The position numbers were made by a program, and so were the translations under genes. The notes below the pieces were generated by a model that saw only the letters and a list, made by a program, of their open reading frames with translations, made no database searches and was not told the origin of the DNA. A stretch of DNA of 64,000 bases, from contig CM070599.1 in assembly GCA_036346395.1 (NCBI GenBank), positions 8,113,232-8,177,231 of the forward strand, read 5' to 3'. Of the stretch, positions 1 to 9,105 are shown one piece after another (the first letter of the stretch is position 1; the number at the start of each line of letters is the position of its first letter). Origin of the DNA: Hsuehochloa calcarea (taxonomy: Eukaryota; Streptophyta; Magnoliopsida; Poales; Poaceae).

Positions 1-28
1 ATTCATTCGTCGCCTCACCGTTTCGGCG

Positions 29-560
29 ATGGAAGAACAGAAACACTTGGGCCTCTGCTACAACTGTGATGAGAAGTTCTCCCACTTTCACACATGCAAG
101 AACTTGTTTCTCTCGTGGATTAACTACGTCGTTGACAACTTCGAGGCGACCGAGGATTCGGAGCATCAAATTTCCTTACTCGCCATCTCCGGGATGCGTA
201 CCAACAAGACGATGCACATTGAACTTCGGCTCAGCAACGCAAGCATTATCACCCTACTCGACTTCGGGTCGACACACAACTTTGTGTCGGCCGAGGCTGC
301 CGAACGGGCCAGCCTCTCCTTTGCTCCACGTGCTGATCTTCGAGTTGCCGTGGCCAACGACGAGAGGTGGCTTGCACTGGAGTCTACCACAACGCCATGA
401 TCACCATCGTTGACGAATCTTTCATCATTGACTTGTACACAATTCCTTTGGGTAGGTACAACGTCGTGCTCGACACACAATGGCTCGCTGCTTTGGGTCC
501 CATCCTCTGGGATTTCGGGCTCCTCACCATGGTGTTTTGGCGACACGAGCACCATGTCTA
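29..560 (+). pseudogene. gypsy gag zinc knuckle and protease remnant
   Basis: The frame beginning near 29 carries a CX2C...H...C knuckle (CYNCDEKFSHFHTC), followed about 75 residues later by an aspartic-protease-like motif DFGSTHNFVS. Gypsy proteases normally have D-S/T-G at this position, so the catalytic triplet is altered. Downstream, around 415-510, another frame continues protease-like sequence (YNVVLDTQWLAALGPILWDF), so there is a frameshift near 365-410. The piece is a partial, inactive gag-pol fragment. Confidence 0.7.
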
Positions 561-611
561 GTGGAGCGACGTCCGATACACGACACCCAACCTTGCATTG
601 CATGCATGTGA

Positions 612-1218
612 ATGTCGAGAACTATTGGACAAGCTTATCCAGGAATTCAACATCTTCATCGAGCCATCAAGACTACTACCCGCGCGTACGCGGGATCACC
701 GCATCCATCTTCCGGGGACGACGCCAGTGGCCATTCGGCCATACCGCTACTGGTAGCCCAGAAGGACAAGATCGAGCATCAATGGAAGCTTGTGGAGGGT
801 CAAGGCCTTATTCGTCATAGCATGTCCGCCATCTCCTCACCCGTTTTGTTGGTGCGGAAACAGGACGAGTCCTGGTGCTTTTGCATCAACTATCGTGCCC
901 TTAATGACAAGACTGTGAAAGACAAGTTCCCGATTCCCGTGGTGGATGAGCTCCTCGACGAACTTTGCGGCGCTCAATACTTCACTAAGCTTGATGTTCG
1001 TTCAGGCTATCATCAAGTCTGGATGCATCCCTTGGACATCGAAAAGACGGCGTTCCACATTCATGATGGCCTGTTCGAGTTTCTTGTCATGCCATTTGGT
1101 TTGACCAATGCGCTGGCCACGTTTCAAGCTTTGATGCTCGACGTCCTACGACCCTTGCTTCATCAATTTGTGCTCGTTTTCTTTGATAATATTTTGATCT
1201 ACAGCACTTCGTGGTCTG
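612..1218 (+). pseudogene. gypsy reverse transcriptase, N-terminal half, interrupted
   Basis: The frame over 612-1218 gives typical gypsy RT blocks: SPVLLVRKQD, a CINYRALND block, KLDVRSGYHQ, FLVMPFGLTNA and a catalytic box written FFDNILIYS. The usual box is F/Y-x-D-D, so the second aspartate is Asn here. The frame stops being RT exactly at 1218 where the TG of the copia LTR begins. The RT C-terminal half resumes at 6363 after the copia and its GTCTG duplication. Confidence 0.82.
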
Positions 1219-1388
1219 TGTTAAACATTGAAATCTAGGGTTTGCTATTCACAACTGTTCATCTTATTCATTAATGAAGGAGATATATATAGACAAAGAT
1301 ATATGGGCCTCATGGGCTACAAGGGCCACATGGGCCAAACCAGAGAAAGAGAGAAATGTAGAATATACAATATACAATACTCTTAACA
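1219..1388 (-). repeat. copia copy 1, LTR at the left end (element 3' LTR)
   Basis: This is a 170-bp TG...CA repeat, identical to 6193-6362. It holds a TATA-like run around 1282-1290. The polypurine tract on the minus strand is the complement of the C-rich stretch starting at 1389 (CCCCCCTTC). Confidence 0.92.
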
Positions 1389-1401
1389 CCCCCCTTCAAA
1401 C

Positions 1402-2770
1402 TCAAGGTGGATCAGGAGGATCTGATGCACTGAGTTTGAGTAGATGAAGTCGATGATGTTCTCTAGTCTGAGCTTTAGTGAAGAAATCTGCAACTTGGAG
1501 CTCTGAGGGAATATACTTGAGGGTGATGGTCAACTGCTGACAATGAGATCGCGTGAAGGATGCATCAACACCAATGTGTTTTGTCAGCTCATGCTTGACC
1601 GGATCATTGGCAATTTGAATGGCACTTGTATTGTCACAAAAGAGAGGGGTAGGATTGTCACAAAGGACACCAAGATCAGTCAAGAGCCATCGAAGCCAAA
1701 TGATCTCGGCGTTATGGCGGCAAGTGCTCGGAGCTCTGCCTCGCACTAGGCGTGACACATGATCGCTTCTTGGACTTCAAGCAATAAGCGAAGTACCAAG
1801 AGAGATACAATAGCCAGTGACAGATCGGCGATCAGCAGGATCACTCGCCCAAGTAGAGTCAGAGTAAGCGTGGAGCTGGAGCTGACTCGAACTGGCATAG
1901 AACAGACGTCTGGACGCAGTTCCTCTCAAGTATCTCAGTACACGAAGAACATGACTATAGTGAACTGAGGTGGGAGCACTGACAAACTGGCTGAGCACAT
2001 GAACAGCATGAGCAATGTCGGCACGGTTCTTGTGAGATAGACAAGGCTCCCAACAAGGCGACGATAGCGAGAAGAATCGCCGAGGTACACCGTCAGTAGG
2101 TCGGCCGCAAGTGAAGCTCCATGGGTGTGGCGGCGATCAGTATCGATCATCCCAGAGCGAGCAAGTAGATCCTGAACATAGCGATGCTGAGAGAGATAGT
2201 AGCCATCACCATCAGAATGAACCTCAATTCCTAGAAAATAGCTCAATGGTCCCAAATCGGACATCATAAATTGTTCACTCAATTTCTTCTTGACAAAAAC
2301 CACGTGGTCCATGTCATCTCCCGTGATCAACATATCATCTACATACGAAAGAAGCAAAGTCTGACCTCGAGAAGTGTGAACAAACAAAGCGGTCATGCTC
2401 ACTCGAGTGAAACCAAGGCTCGAATCACGTAGGCTGAACGCTCGAACCAAGCACGAGGAGCACGCTTGAGACCATATAGAGCACGCCTAAGGCGACAAAC
2501 ATAGCTGTAGGAGCCTCAACTCACGGGGGTGGTGCATATAGACCTCCTCATGTAGATCACCGTGAAGAAAAGCATTCTTGACATCCATCGAGATATAGTC
2601 CATGTGCGTATTCTTGCAAGCGCAATAAAAATCTGATTTGTGGTCATATGAGCAACTGGAGCAAAAGTCTCATCATAATCTCGACCATAAGCCTGCTGAA
2701 AACCTCTTGCAACAAGACGAGCCTTGTATCGCTCTACTGACCCATCTGATTTGTTCTTTATTTTGTACAC
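1402..2770 (-). pseudogene. copia copy 1 reverse transcriptase and RNase H, frameshifted
   Basis: Read on the minus strand, 2770 to 2516 gives the RT start (KSDGSVERYKARLVARGFQQ, DETFAPVAHMTT). The 2450-1935 frame gives LSYVDDMLITGDD with the intact YVDD catalytic box and SDLGPLSYFLGIEVHSDGD. RNase H blocks follow at 1998-1777 (HAYSDSTWASDPADRRSVTG) and 1758-1402 (LFCDNTSAIQIANDPVKHE). At least three frames are needed to read through. Several breaks coincide with CTG/CAG sites that differ from copy 2. Confidence 0.8.
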
Positions 2771-4256
2771 CCACTTGCAAGTGATAGGAACGACTCAGAC
2801 GGTGGCGGAACAAGATCCCAAGTGCCCGTGCGCTCTAATCTTTGTGAGCTCTCTGTCATAGCCAATCGCCACTCGGTACAGCGACGACCTCCCGATAGGT
2901 ACTCGGCTCGACCATCACGCACTGCCGCGAGAAAAACCCCATCTCTCTGGTGCCTGAATAGAAGAACGATCACGTAGGGCATATCGTGATGTAGTAGAAC
3001 GATCGTCAGAGTCGATGGTACTGGCCGGAGGATCAGGCGGAGGAGAGGAGGACAGAGTATCAGAAGGAACTCTCTGTCGTCGACTATAGTGGAAGGGAAG
3101 AGTGGAAGTGTTAGAAACTGGTGGAGCTGGTGGAGAAGGTACACGAGAAGGTGAAACTGGTGGAGAAGGTGTATCTGGAGAAGGTGTATCTGGAGAAGGT
3201 GTATCTGGAGAATGAATGGGAGGTAGACACAAAAAAGAAGTGGAATCTGTGGAAGAAGAAGTGGGATGTGGAGAAGAATGATGAAAGAAAGGGCGTCCTC
3301 ATCAAAAGTCACATCACGAGAGATCACGAATGCGACGTCTTTGAGGATCATAGCAACGATAACCCTTATGCTCAGGACTGTAACCCAGAAAAACACACTC
3401 AACTGACTGAGGGCTCAGCTTTGTGCGTTCACGAGGTGCTAGAAGGACATAGCAGACACAACCAAAAACGCGAAGATGGGAATAGTGAGCGGGTGCTCTG
3501 TCTGAGACCTCGCGGGACACTTGCCTGAAGCTTAGAAGAGGGTCGACGGTTAATAAGATAGCTCACTGTAGAGACCGCTTCCCCCAGTGAGAGGGACAAA
3601 GGAGGAAATGAGAAGAGTGCGGCGGTCTCGATGATGTGGCGGTGCTTGCGCTCAAAGAACACCATTCAGCGTGAGCACCGGACCACGAGCCGAGGAAGAG
3701 TACCTCGGAAGAAAGAAACGGCGAAAGGTGAGGAAAGATACTCGCCTCAGTCGAGCGGAAAACACGAATGGAAGAAGAAAGCGTATGAACCATCTTAGCA
3801 AAAGGCGATAAATGGAAATCAAGCGAGCGATGTTTCATAAAATAGATCCAAGTATATCGAGTGATCATCAACAAATATGACATAATAACTATGACCACCC
3901 TTGAAGCAAAAGGAGATGGACCCCATACATGCAGATGCACCAAATCAAAAGATCGGAAGGCCGAGAGGTACTCTTTGGGATATGGAAGGCGTAGTTGTTT
4001 TCCCAACTTACAACGATTACAATGAAAACTAGACTCAACGGTGACATGACCTAAGGAACCACGGTGAACTAAGGTGGTGGCGAGCTCCACAAAGATGACC
4101 AAGTCGATGATGCCACTTGTCAAGGAAGACCCAACAGAGGCGAGATGAAGACATAGCGAGAGACACCAAGGCCTTGACGTCTTGGTGGAGGAAGATGTAA
4201 GATGTCCAAGACATAGAGGCGGGAGAGCCTCTACGGCGATGGCGAGAACCAATCAC
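2758..4256 (-). pseudogene. copia copy 1 integrase and Pro/Ser-rich linker, frameshifted
   Basis: The minus strand from 4256 to about 3430 carries the integrase zinc-finger start (KWHHRLGHLCGARH), CNRCKLGKQ, DLVHLHVWGPSPFASR and the end of the catalytic core spread over two or more frames. 3520-3314 encodes the post-core block ending FLGYSPEHKGYRCYDP. The linker to RT contains three 15-bp repeats (about 3160-3211) coding for repeated Pro-Asp-Thr-Pro-Ser. In copy 2 the corresponding integrase is one 261-codon open frame, so the damage is specific to this copy. Confidence 0.75.
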
Positions 4257-4462
4257 TCGTCGCTCGGCGATCTGAATGAAACAAGAAGAATCATCAAATC
4301 AATGAAACAGTTCATATCGGTTAGTTGACCAGCGAAGAAGATTCATAGATAGGCGAGGAACAAAAGACACATCGAGAGAACGGAGAAGCAAGATGTAGAG
4401 AATGCCACGATGGGTAATAGGGCAAGGTGTACCATCGCCGGTGTGAACATAGGTAGCATCGA

Positions 4463-5484
4463 TCAAGGGCCTACGAGCAACAAGGCGAGAGTGTCGGATG
4501 TGACATGAAGCGAAGCACCGAATCCGAGAATCAGGATGAGCGGCACTAGAAGCGAAGGTGCAAGCGATGTCATAGCGCACAACGATCCGAAGTCACGATA
4601 GATGTGGATGTGTCGCCATGGCGCTCCAATGAGTGCTCTGGAAGGCCCGATAGGTGCTCCACGACGGCGGTCAAATGGTACATCTGCACGATAGGCAATA
4701 AGGCGATCTGGATGTAACTTGAAACATTTGTCAACATGATGACCGATCCTCTTGCAATGGGAACAAACCAACACTCTGTGGGTGTCGCTCGGTAGATCGG
4801 ACCACGTGAGAGACTTCGAGCGACATGTGGTGAGGTCTGAGGCAGGCATAAGAGAATGAAGACGCGTCTCCTCTGCAATCGGACTAGAGGCCTTGCGATC
4901 AAAGTCGGTGGAGTGGGATAGTTGAGCAACTGAGTGCGAGCAGCTCAAACTCCGATCAAGCCCCATCACAACCGATACATGAGCGTCTGTGAGCATACTC
5001 ATCTTTAGCGACACAAGGCGGCGAACAGCGGCACAAAGCCGGTGTCATAGACTCTAGAGGACCGGTGATGTGAGTGAAAGCAACTTGTAATACTCCTCCA
5101 CCGACCGATCGAGTTCTTTGCAAGACTATGAATGTTCTTGAGCAATGTGAAGCGAAGAGCACCACTGGACTGAACATATCTCTTCTCAAAGTATGTCCAC
5201 ATTTGCTTGGCTGAAGTATGATACTCAAGACTCATCCGCAGAGAAACATCAACACTCAGCACAATGCCGGTCATGACACGATCATCTTCTTTATGCCAAG
5301 CCTTTAATTTCTCAGCATCAACGGTCTTTGGATCAGGAGGATCATCAGTCAAATGAGAGGCCAAACCATAACCCCTAAGAGTAGTCTTGACTGAGAAAGC
5401 CCATGCTCGGTAATTCAACCCATCAAGCGATATCGTAAATACTAGAGATGAACTGCCCCCAAACATCGAGTCGGACTTAGCCAT
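4463..5484 (-). pseudogene. copia copy 1 gag (with protease start), frameshifted
   Basis: The gag start ATG is at 5484-5482 on the minus strand (MAKSDSMFGGSSSL). The N-terminal gag domain reads well to about 5150 (YHTSAKQMWTYFEKRYV). A CX2CX4HX4C zinc knuckle (CSHCKRIGHHVDKC) lies near 4770-4730 in another frame. The protease region near 4530-4463 is unreadable in one frame. The domain order places this before integrase, as expected for copia. Confidence 0.78.
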
Positions 5485-5639
5485 ACCACACAACAATACC
5501 AATCACAGTAGCAATAGTAGCAGATCAACAGTAGTACTAATCACACAGCAGTCAATAGCAGTACCAAGTTTCAGGACCATCTAATCACACAGCAGTCAAT
5601 AGCAGTACCAAGCACAACAGTGGAAGTAGAGCAAGAGTG

Positions 5640-6180
5640 GTACTGAGCAAGCACTAGTGTTGAGGAGGAGGTCGGCGTGGTGACGGCGGTGTCGTCTTTG
5701 CAAGGCCGAGACTAAGCGGTAGTCGAGCGTGACCTCAGGCGGCGTCGTCTCGAGCGTGGCCGGCGTCGTCTCCAGGCGTGACCTCAAGGCGGCGCAGATC
5801 CACGAGTAGAAGACGTCCAGGCGAGGAGGATGCGCGGCGGCGCGAATCACGGCGGATGGAAGGAATGATCCGGCGGTGAAAGCGAGGCCTCCGGGTGAAG
5901 AAGACCAGCGCGGATCCGCGACCTCGACCTCGGTAGCGGACGGATCTTGTGGCGGCCAGCAGAGAATCGACCTCGACCTTGAGCGCGGGAAGATGGAGTC
6001 GGCCTTGGCGGTGAAGACAAGATGGAGAGGAAGAAGCGGGCGGCGCGTCGTCTCCATCGTCGTCTCGAGTAGTCGACCTCGAGTAGCGGACGGATCTGGC
6101 GCGGCGGCCTTGAAGTCTGCGGCGGATGGAGAGCGGCACAAATCGATAGGGTTAGGGTTTTGGATAAACTAGGGTTTGAG
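5640..6180 (-). other. copia copy 1 GC-rich 5' leader
   Basis: This is about 540 bp between the gag start and the primer-binding site, strongly GC-rich with many GGCGNCGTC-type words. It contains open frames on both strands only because of its composition. I see no recognisable protein. The corresponding leader of copy 2 shares words but is rearranged. Confidence 0.6.
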
Positions 6181-6192
6181 GCTCTGATACCA
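6181..6192 (-). other. copia copy 1 primer-binding site
   Basis: On the minus strand TGGTATCAGAGC directly abuts the inner edge of the LTR at 6193. It is complementary to the 3' end of initiator tRNA-Met, the usual primer for plant copia elements. Confidence 0.88.
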
Positions 6193-6362
6193 TGTTAAAC
6201 ATTGAAATCTAGGGTTTGCTATTCACAACTGTTCATCTTATTCATTAATGAAGGAGATATATATAGACAAAGATATATGGGCCTCATGGGCTACAAGGGC
6301 CACATGGGCCAAACCAGAGAAAGAGAGAAATGTAGAATATACAATATACAATACTCTTAACA
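6193..6362 (-). repeat. copia copy 1, LTR at the right end (element 5' LTR)
   Basis: This 170-bp repeat is identical to 1219-1388 and is followed by the GTCTG target duplication at 6363-6367. Confidence 0.92.
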
Positions 6363-6367
6363 GTCTG

Positions 6368-8340
6368 CACACCTTCCGCATCTTTGGGCCGTTCTTGACG
6401 TTCTTCGCCGCCACAAACTCTTCCTCAGGCGCAACAATTGCTCCTTCGGCGAGCCGACTGTGTCCTATCTCGAACACATCATCTCGGCTGCCGGGGTCAC
6501 AATGGACGACAAGAAGGTACTTTCGGATTTCGCCGTTCGATTCATTGTGGAGTGCGATGCCTCGGGGATGGGCCTCGGTGCCGTACTACACCAGGGTATC
6601 GACGCTATTGCATTTTTCAGCCGCCCTTTGCTGCCTGTCATCATTCGCTAGTTGCCTACGAGCGCGAACTTATTGGTTTGGTTCAGAGCGTGCGACACTG
6701 GCGCCCTTATCTTTGGGGATGCTTGTTCCTTGTTCGCACGGATCACTACAGTCAGAATTTTTTTGCTGGATCGACACCTTGCAACCATCCATCAACATCA
6801 TTGGGTCAGTAAGTTTCTTGGGTTTGATTTCTCCGTCGAATATCGCCCTGGAGGCTCAATACGGTCACCGACGCGCTTTCCCGCCGTGATGCCAATGTGG
6901 CTGCCTCCTATGCCATCTCAGTGCTGCACTTCGATCTTTTTGCCGCCGTTCGCTCGGCAGTTGCCTCCGACCCGGCCTTGGCCGCTCTCCACGACCAGAT
7001 CAACCAGGGCGATCTCGGTGCCCCGTGGACGGTGGTGGGCGGGATGGTATTGTTCAAATGACGCATATATATTCCATCGACGTTTTCCCTTCTTGGCGAT
7101 ATCCTCGCCGCCGCCCATGATGTCGCCCATAAGGGCTCCCAGAAGACATTGCACCGCCGCGTTGTGGCTTCCACCTGCTCCAGGTCCGATTCGTGATTCA
7201 GGATTATGTTCGGGCCTGTCACCTGTCAACGCAACAAGACGAAGCACTTACATCTGCGGGCTACTTCAATCCATGTTGGTTCCCTCTTGGGTTTGGGAAT
7301 ACATTGCCATGGACTTCATCGAGGGCTTTCCTCGTGTGGGCGGCAAGTCCGTCATCCTGGCAGTCGTGGACAATTTCTCCAAATATGCCTACTTCATCCC
7401 TTTGGTGCATCCGTACTTGGCAGAATCAGTGGCACGCGCATTTCTCTTGGACATTGCCCGTCTCCATGGCGAACCAGTTTCCATTGTCTCCGATCGCCCT
7501 TATTTACTTCGGCATTTTGGCAGGAACTGTTTTAGGCCTCGGTTCCAAGTTATACATTAGCCCCACCTTTCATCCACAATCTGATGGTCAATCGGAAGCC
7601 GTCAACAAAGTCATCGTCATGTATTTACGCTGCATGATGGATGATCGACCACGGTAGTGGGTTTGCTGGTTGCCTTGGGCGGAATATTGCTACAACACAT
7701 CCTTCCATACCGCTCTCAAGGATACGCCGTTTCATATCGTCTATGGTCGTGTTCCTTCCATCCGAACGTATGTAGACGATAACTCACGCAATGTGGCTGT
7801 CAATGCCACGCTTCGCGATCGTGACGATTTCCTCGCCGATGTTCGGCACCGCCTCCACCAAGCTTAGCAACATGATAAGCTCTATTATGATGGCAAGCAT
7901 TGCCTTCTCATCTTTGATGTTGGTGACTGGGTCTGGTTGCGACTACATCATCGGCCTGCTGCTTTTTTAGGTGTTGTTCCCAAGGGCAACCTTGCGCCCA
8001 AGTATTACGGTCCATATCGTATCGTTGCCAAGATTGACTCCATTGCCTATCGCCTTCTGCTGCCTACGAGTGCTCGTATTCATGATGTCTTTCATGTGGG
8101 TCTCCTCAAGAAGTATCATGGGATTCCACCGGACCAATCGCTAGATCTTCCCATCCTGCTTCATGGCAAGGTGATTCCGACACCAAACAAGGCCCTTCGT
8201 GTACTTCTCTACCGTGGTGTCCATCATATTTTGATTCAATGGCAGGGACAACCGGCATCGCCGCTTCTTGGGAAGACCTCGCCGATTTTCAACACTGCTA
8301 TCCGTCCTTTAAGCTCGAGGACGAATTGTTAGCTGATAGG
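6368..8340 (+). pseudogene. gypsy RT end, RNase H, integrase and C-terminal tail, frameshifted
   Basis: After the copia insertion the gypsy RT resumes and then jumps, by an apparent deletion near 6510-6530, to RNase H (FIVECDASGMGLGAVLHQG at about 6541). Another frame gives HHSLVAYERELIGLVQSV. The integrase core is visible at 7305-7500 (MDFIEGFPRVGGKSV, LAVVDNFSKYAYFIPL) and at 7560-7657 (FHPQSDGQSEAVNK). The post-core block is at 7670-7867. The tail at 7937-8332 (GPYRIVAKIDSIAYRL, SARIHDVFHVGLLKKY) is typical of grass gypsy elements with a chromodomain-like end (SWEDLADFQHCYP). Stops occur at 6651, 7061 and elsewhere. Confidence 0.82.
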
Positions 8341-8347
8341 GGAGAGA
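8335..8347 (+). other. gypsy polypurine tract
   Basis: ATAGGGGAGAGA immediately precedes the TG of the 3' LTR, which is where plus-strand DNA synthesis is primed in LTR elements. Confidence 0.65.
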
Positions 8348-8832
8348 TGTCATGTGGGGTCAGGTTTACCACCGACTCCACAAGGGCCTGGTCCAACCGG
8401 CGGCAACCCCGGTACGACCGGCGGTAACCTAGGCGCCGCATGGGCCCGGTCTAACCGGCCTCTTTCCTTGCTTGCAAAGTGAGAGTAATTCGATTATGAT
8501 CCTTAAGATTAGATTTAGAAAGATTAGATTGAGATCCTTCCGATCTCTTTAAAGATTAGATTGAGATATGTACTATCTCTTTATTTGTAATCTCTCTATT
8601 TAAAGGGAGGAAGAGAACAACTTAAGCAAGCAAGATTAGTTTATCTAATCTCTCTTCACCTCGCCTCCTCCCCTGCTGTTCGCCCTCGCCTCCTCCCCCT
8701 GCCGTGCGCATGCCGGCCCTCCTCCCCGCCGTGTGCACTCTCTCTTCACCACGGCTCTCGGGCGCAAGCCCGGACCGAACTCTCCCACCTCCGACTCATA
8801 TCCTATTAGATCAATTCCTGAAGCACGCGACA
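8348..8832 (+). repeat. gypsy 3' LTR
   Basis: This 485-bp segment starts TGTCATGTGGGG directly after the polypurine tract and ends GCACGCGACA. It includes several short modules of the form GGT(C)NAACCGGC around 8385-8460. The 5' partner is outside the window, so LTR divergence and target duplication cannot be checked. Confidence 0.72.
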
Positions 8833-8999
8833 TGGGGTTTGTAACTTGTATGAGACCGCCCTCCCAAACTGGGCATATGTAAATAAAATACTTTTAAAAT
8901 TTTATTAGGACAGAAAATCACGATCACTTTTTTTTAAAAGGTCAATCTCCTGTGAGGTTTATTTGTTTCTAGGTACTACTATTTTCTTTCGGGTATATT

Positions 9000-9085
9000 C
9001 AGTGGGTCAATAGTCTATATGTAAACCGATTAGTATGGTTTGTTGTCAGTGGGTCAATAGTCTATATATAAACTGATTGATATGG
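9000..9085 (+). repeat. 47-bp tandem duplication before a VPS54 exon
   Basis: CAGTGGGTCAATAGTCTATA occurs at 9000 and again at 9047, with similar following sequence (GTAAACCGATTAGTATGG versus ATAAACTGATTGATATGG). The second copy ends about 20 bp before the acceptor AG at 9104-9105. Confidence 0.8.
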
Positions 9086-9105
9086 ATCTTTTTTATATCT
9101 TGCAG

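Larger units (their letters stand above)
1219..6362 (-). mobile_element. Ty1/copia element, copy 1, nested in gypsy RT
   Basis: Two 170-bp LTRs (1219-1388 and 6193-6362) begin TGTTAAACATTG and end CTCTTAACA. They are identical base for base in my reading, and the element is flanked by the 5-bp duplication GTCTG (1214-1218, 6363-6367). On the minus strand the order is primer-binding site, GC-rich leader, gag, protease, integrase, RT, RNase H, which is copia order. The internal coding region is fragmented by many short indels although the LTRs are identical. A second copy of the same family lies at 13742-18932. Confidence 0.93.
1..8832 (+). mobile_element. Ty3/gypsy LTR retrotransposon, 3' part, split by a nested copia element
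   Basis: Reading rightwards the + strand shows a gag zinc knuckle, a protease, reverse transcriptase, then (after an antisense copia insertion at 1219-6362) RNase H, integrase, a C-terminal tail and one LTR at 8348-8832. This order, with integrase after RNase H, is diagnostic of gypsy rather than copia. The 5' LTR and most of gag lie left of the window. The coding region has several frameshifts, stops and a deletion between RT and RNase H, so it is dead. It lies just upstream of VPS54 exons on the same strand, most simply inside a VPS54 intron. The family name is not assigned. Confidence 0.88.

Noticed and set aside
5596..6172. Open frames in the copia leader as separate genes
   Set aside because: They lie between the primer-binding site and the gag start of a retroelement, are open on both strands and lack conserved motifs.
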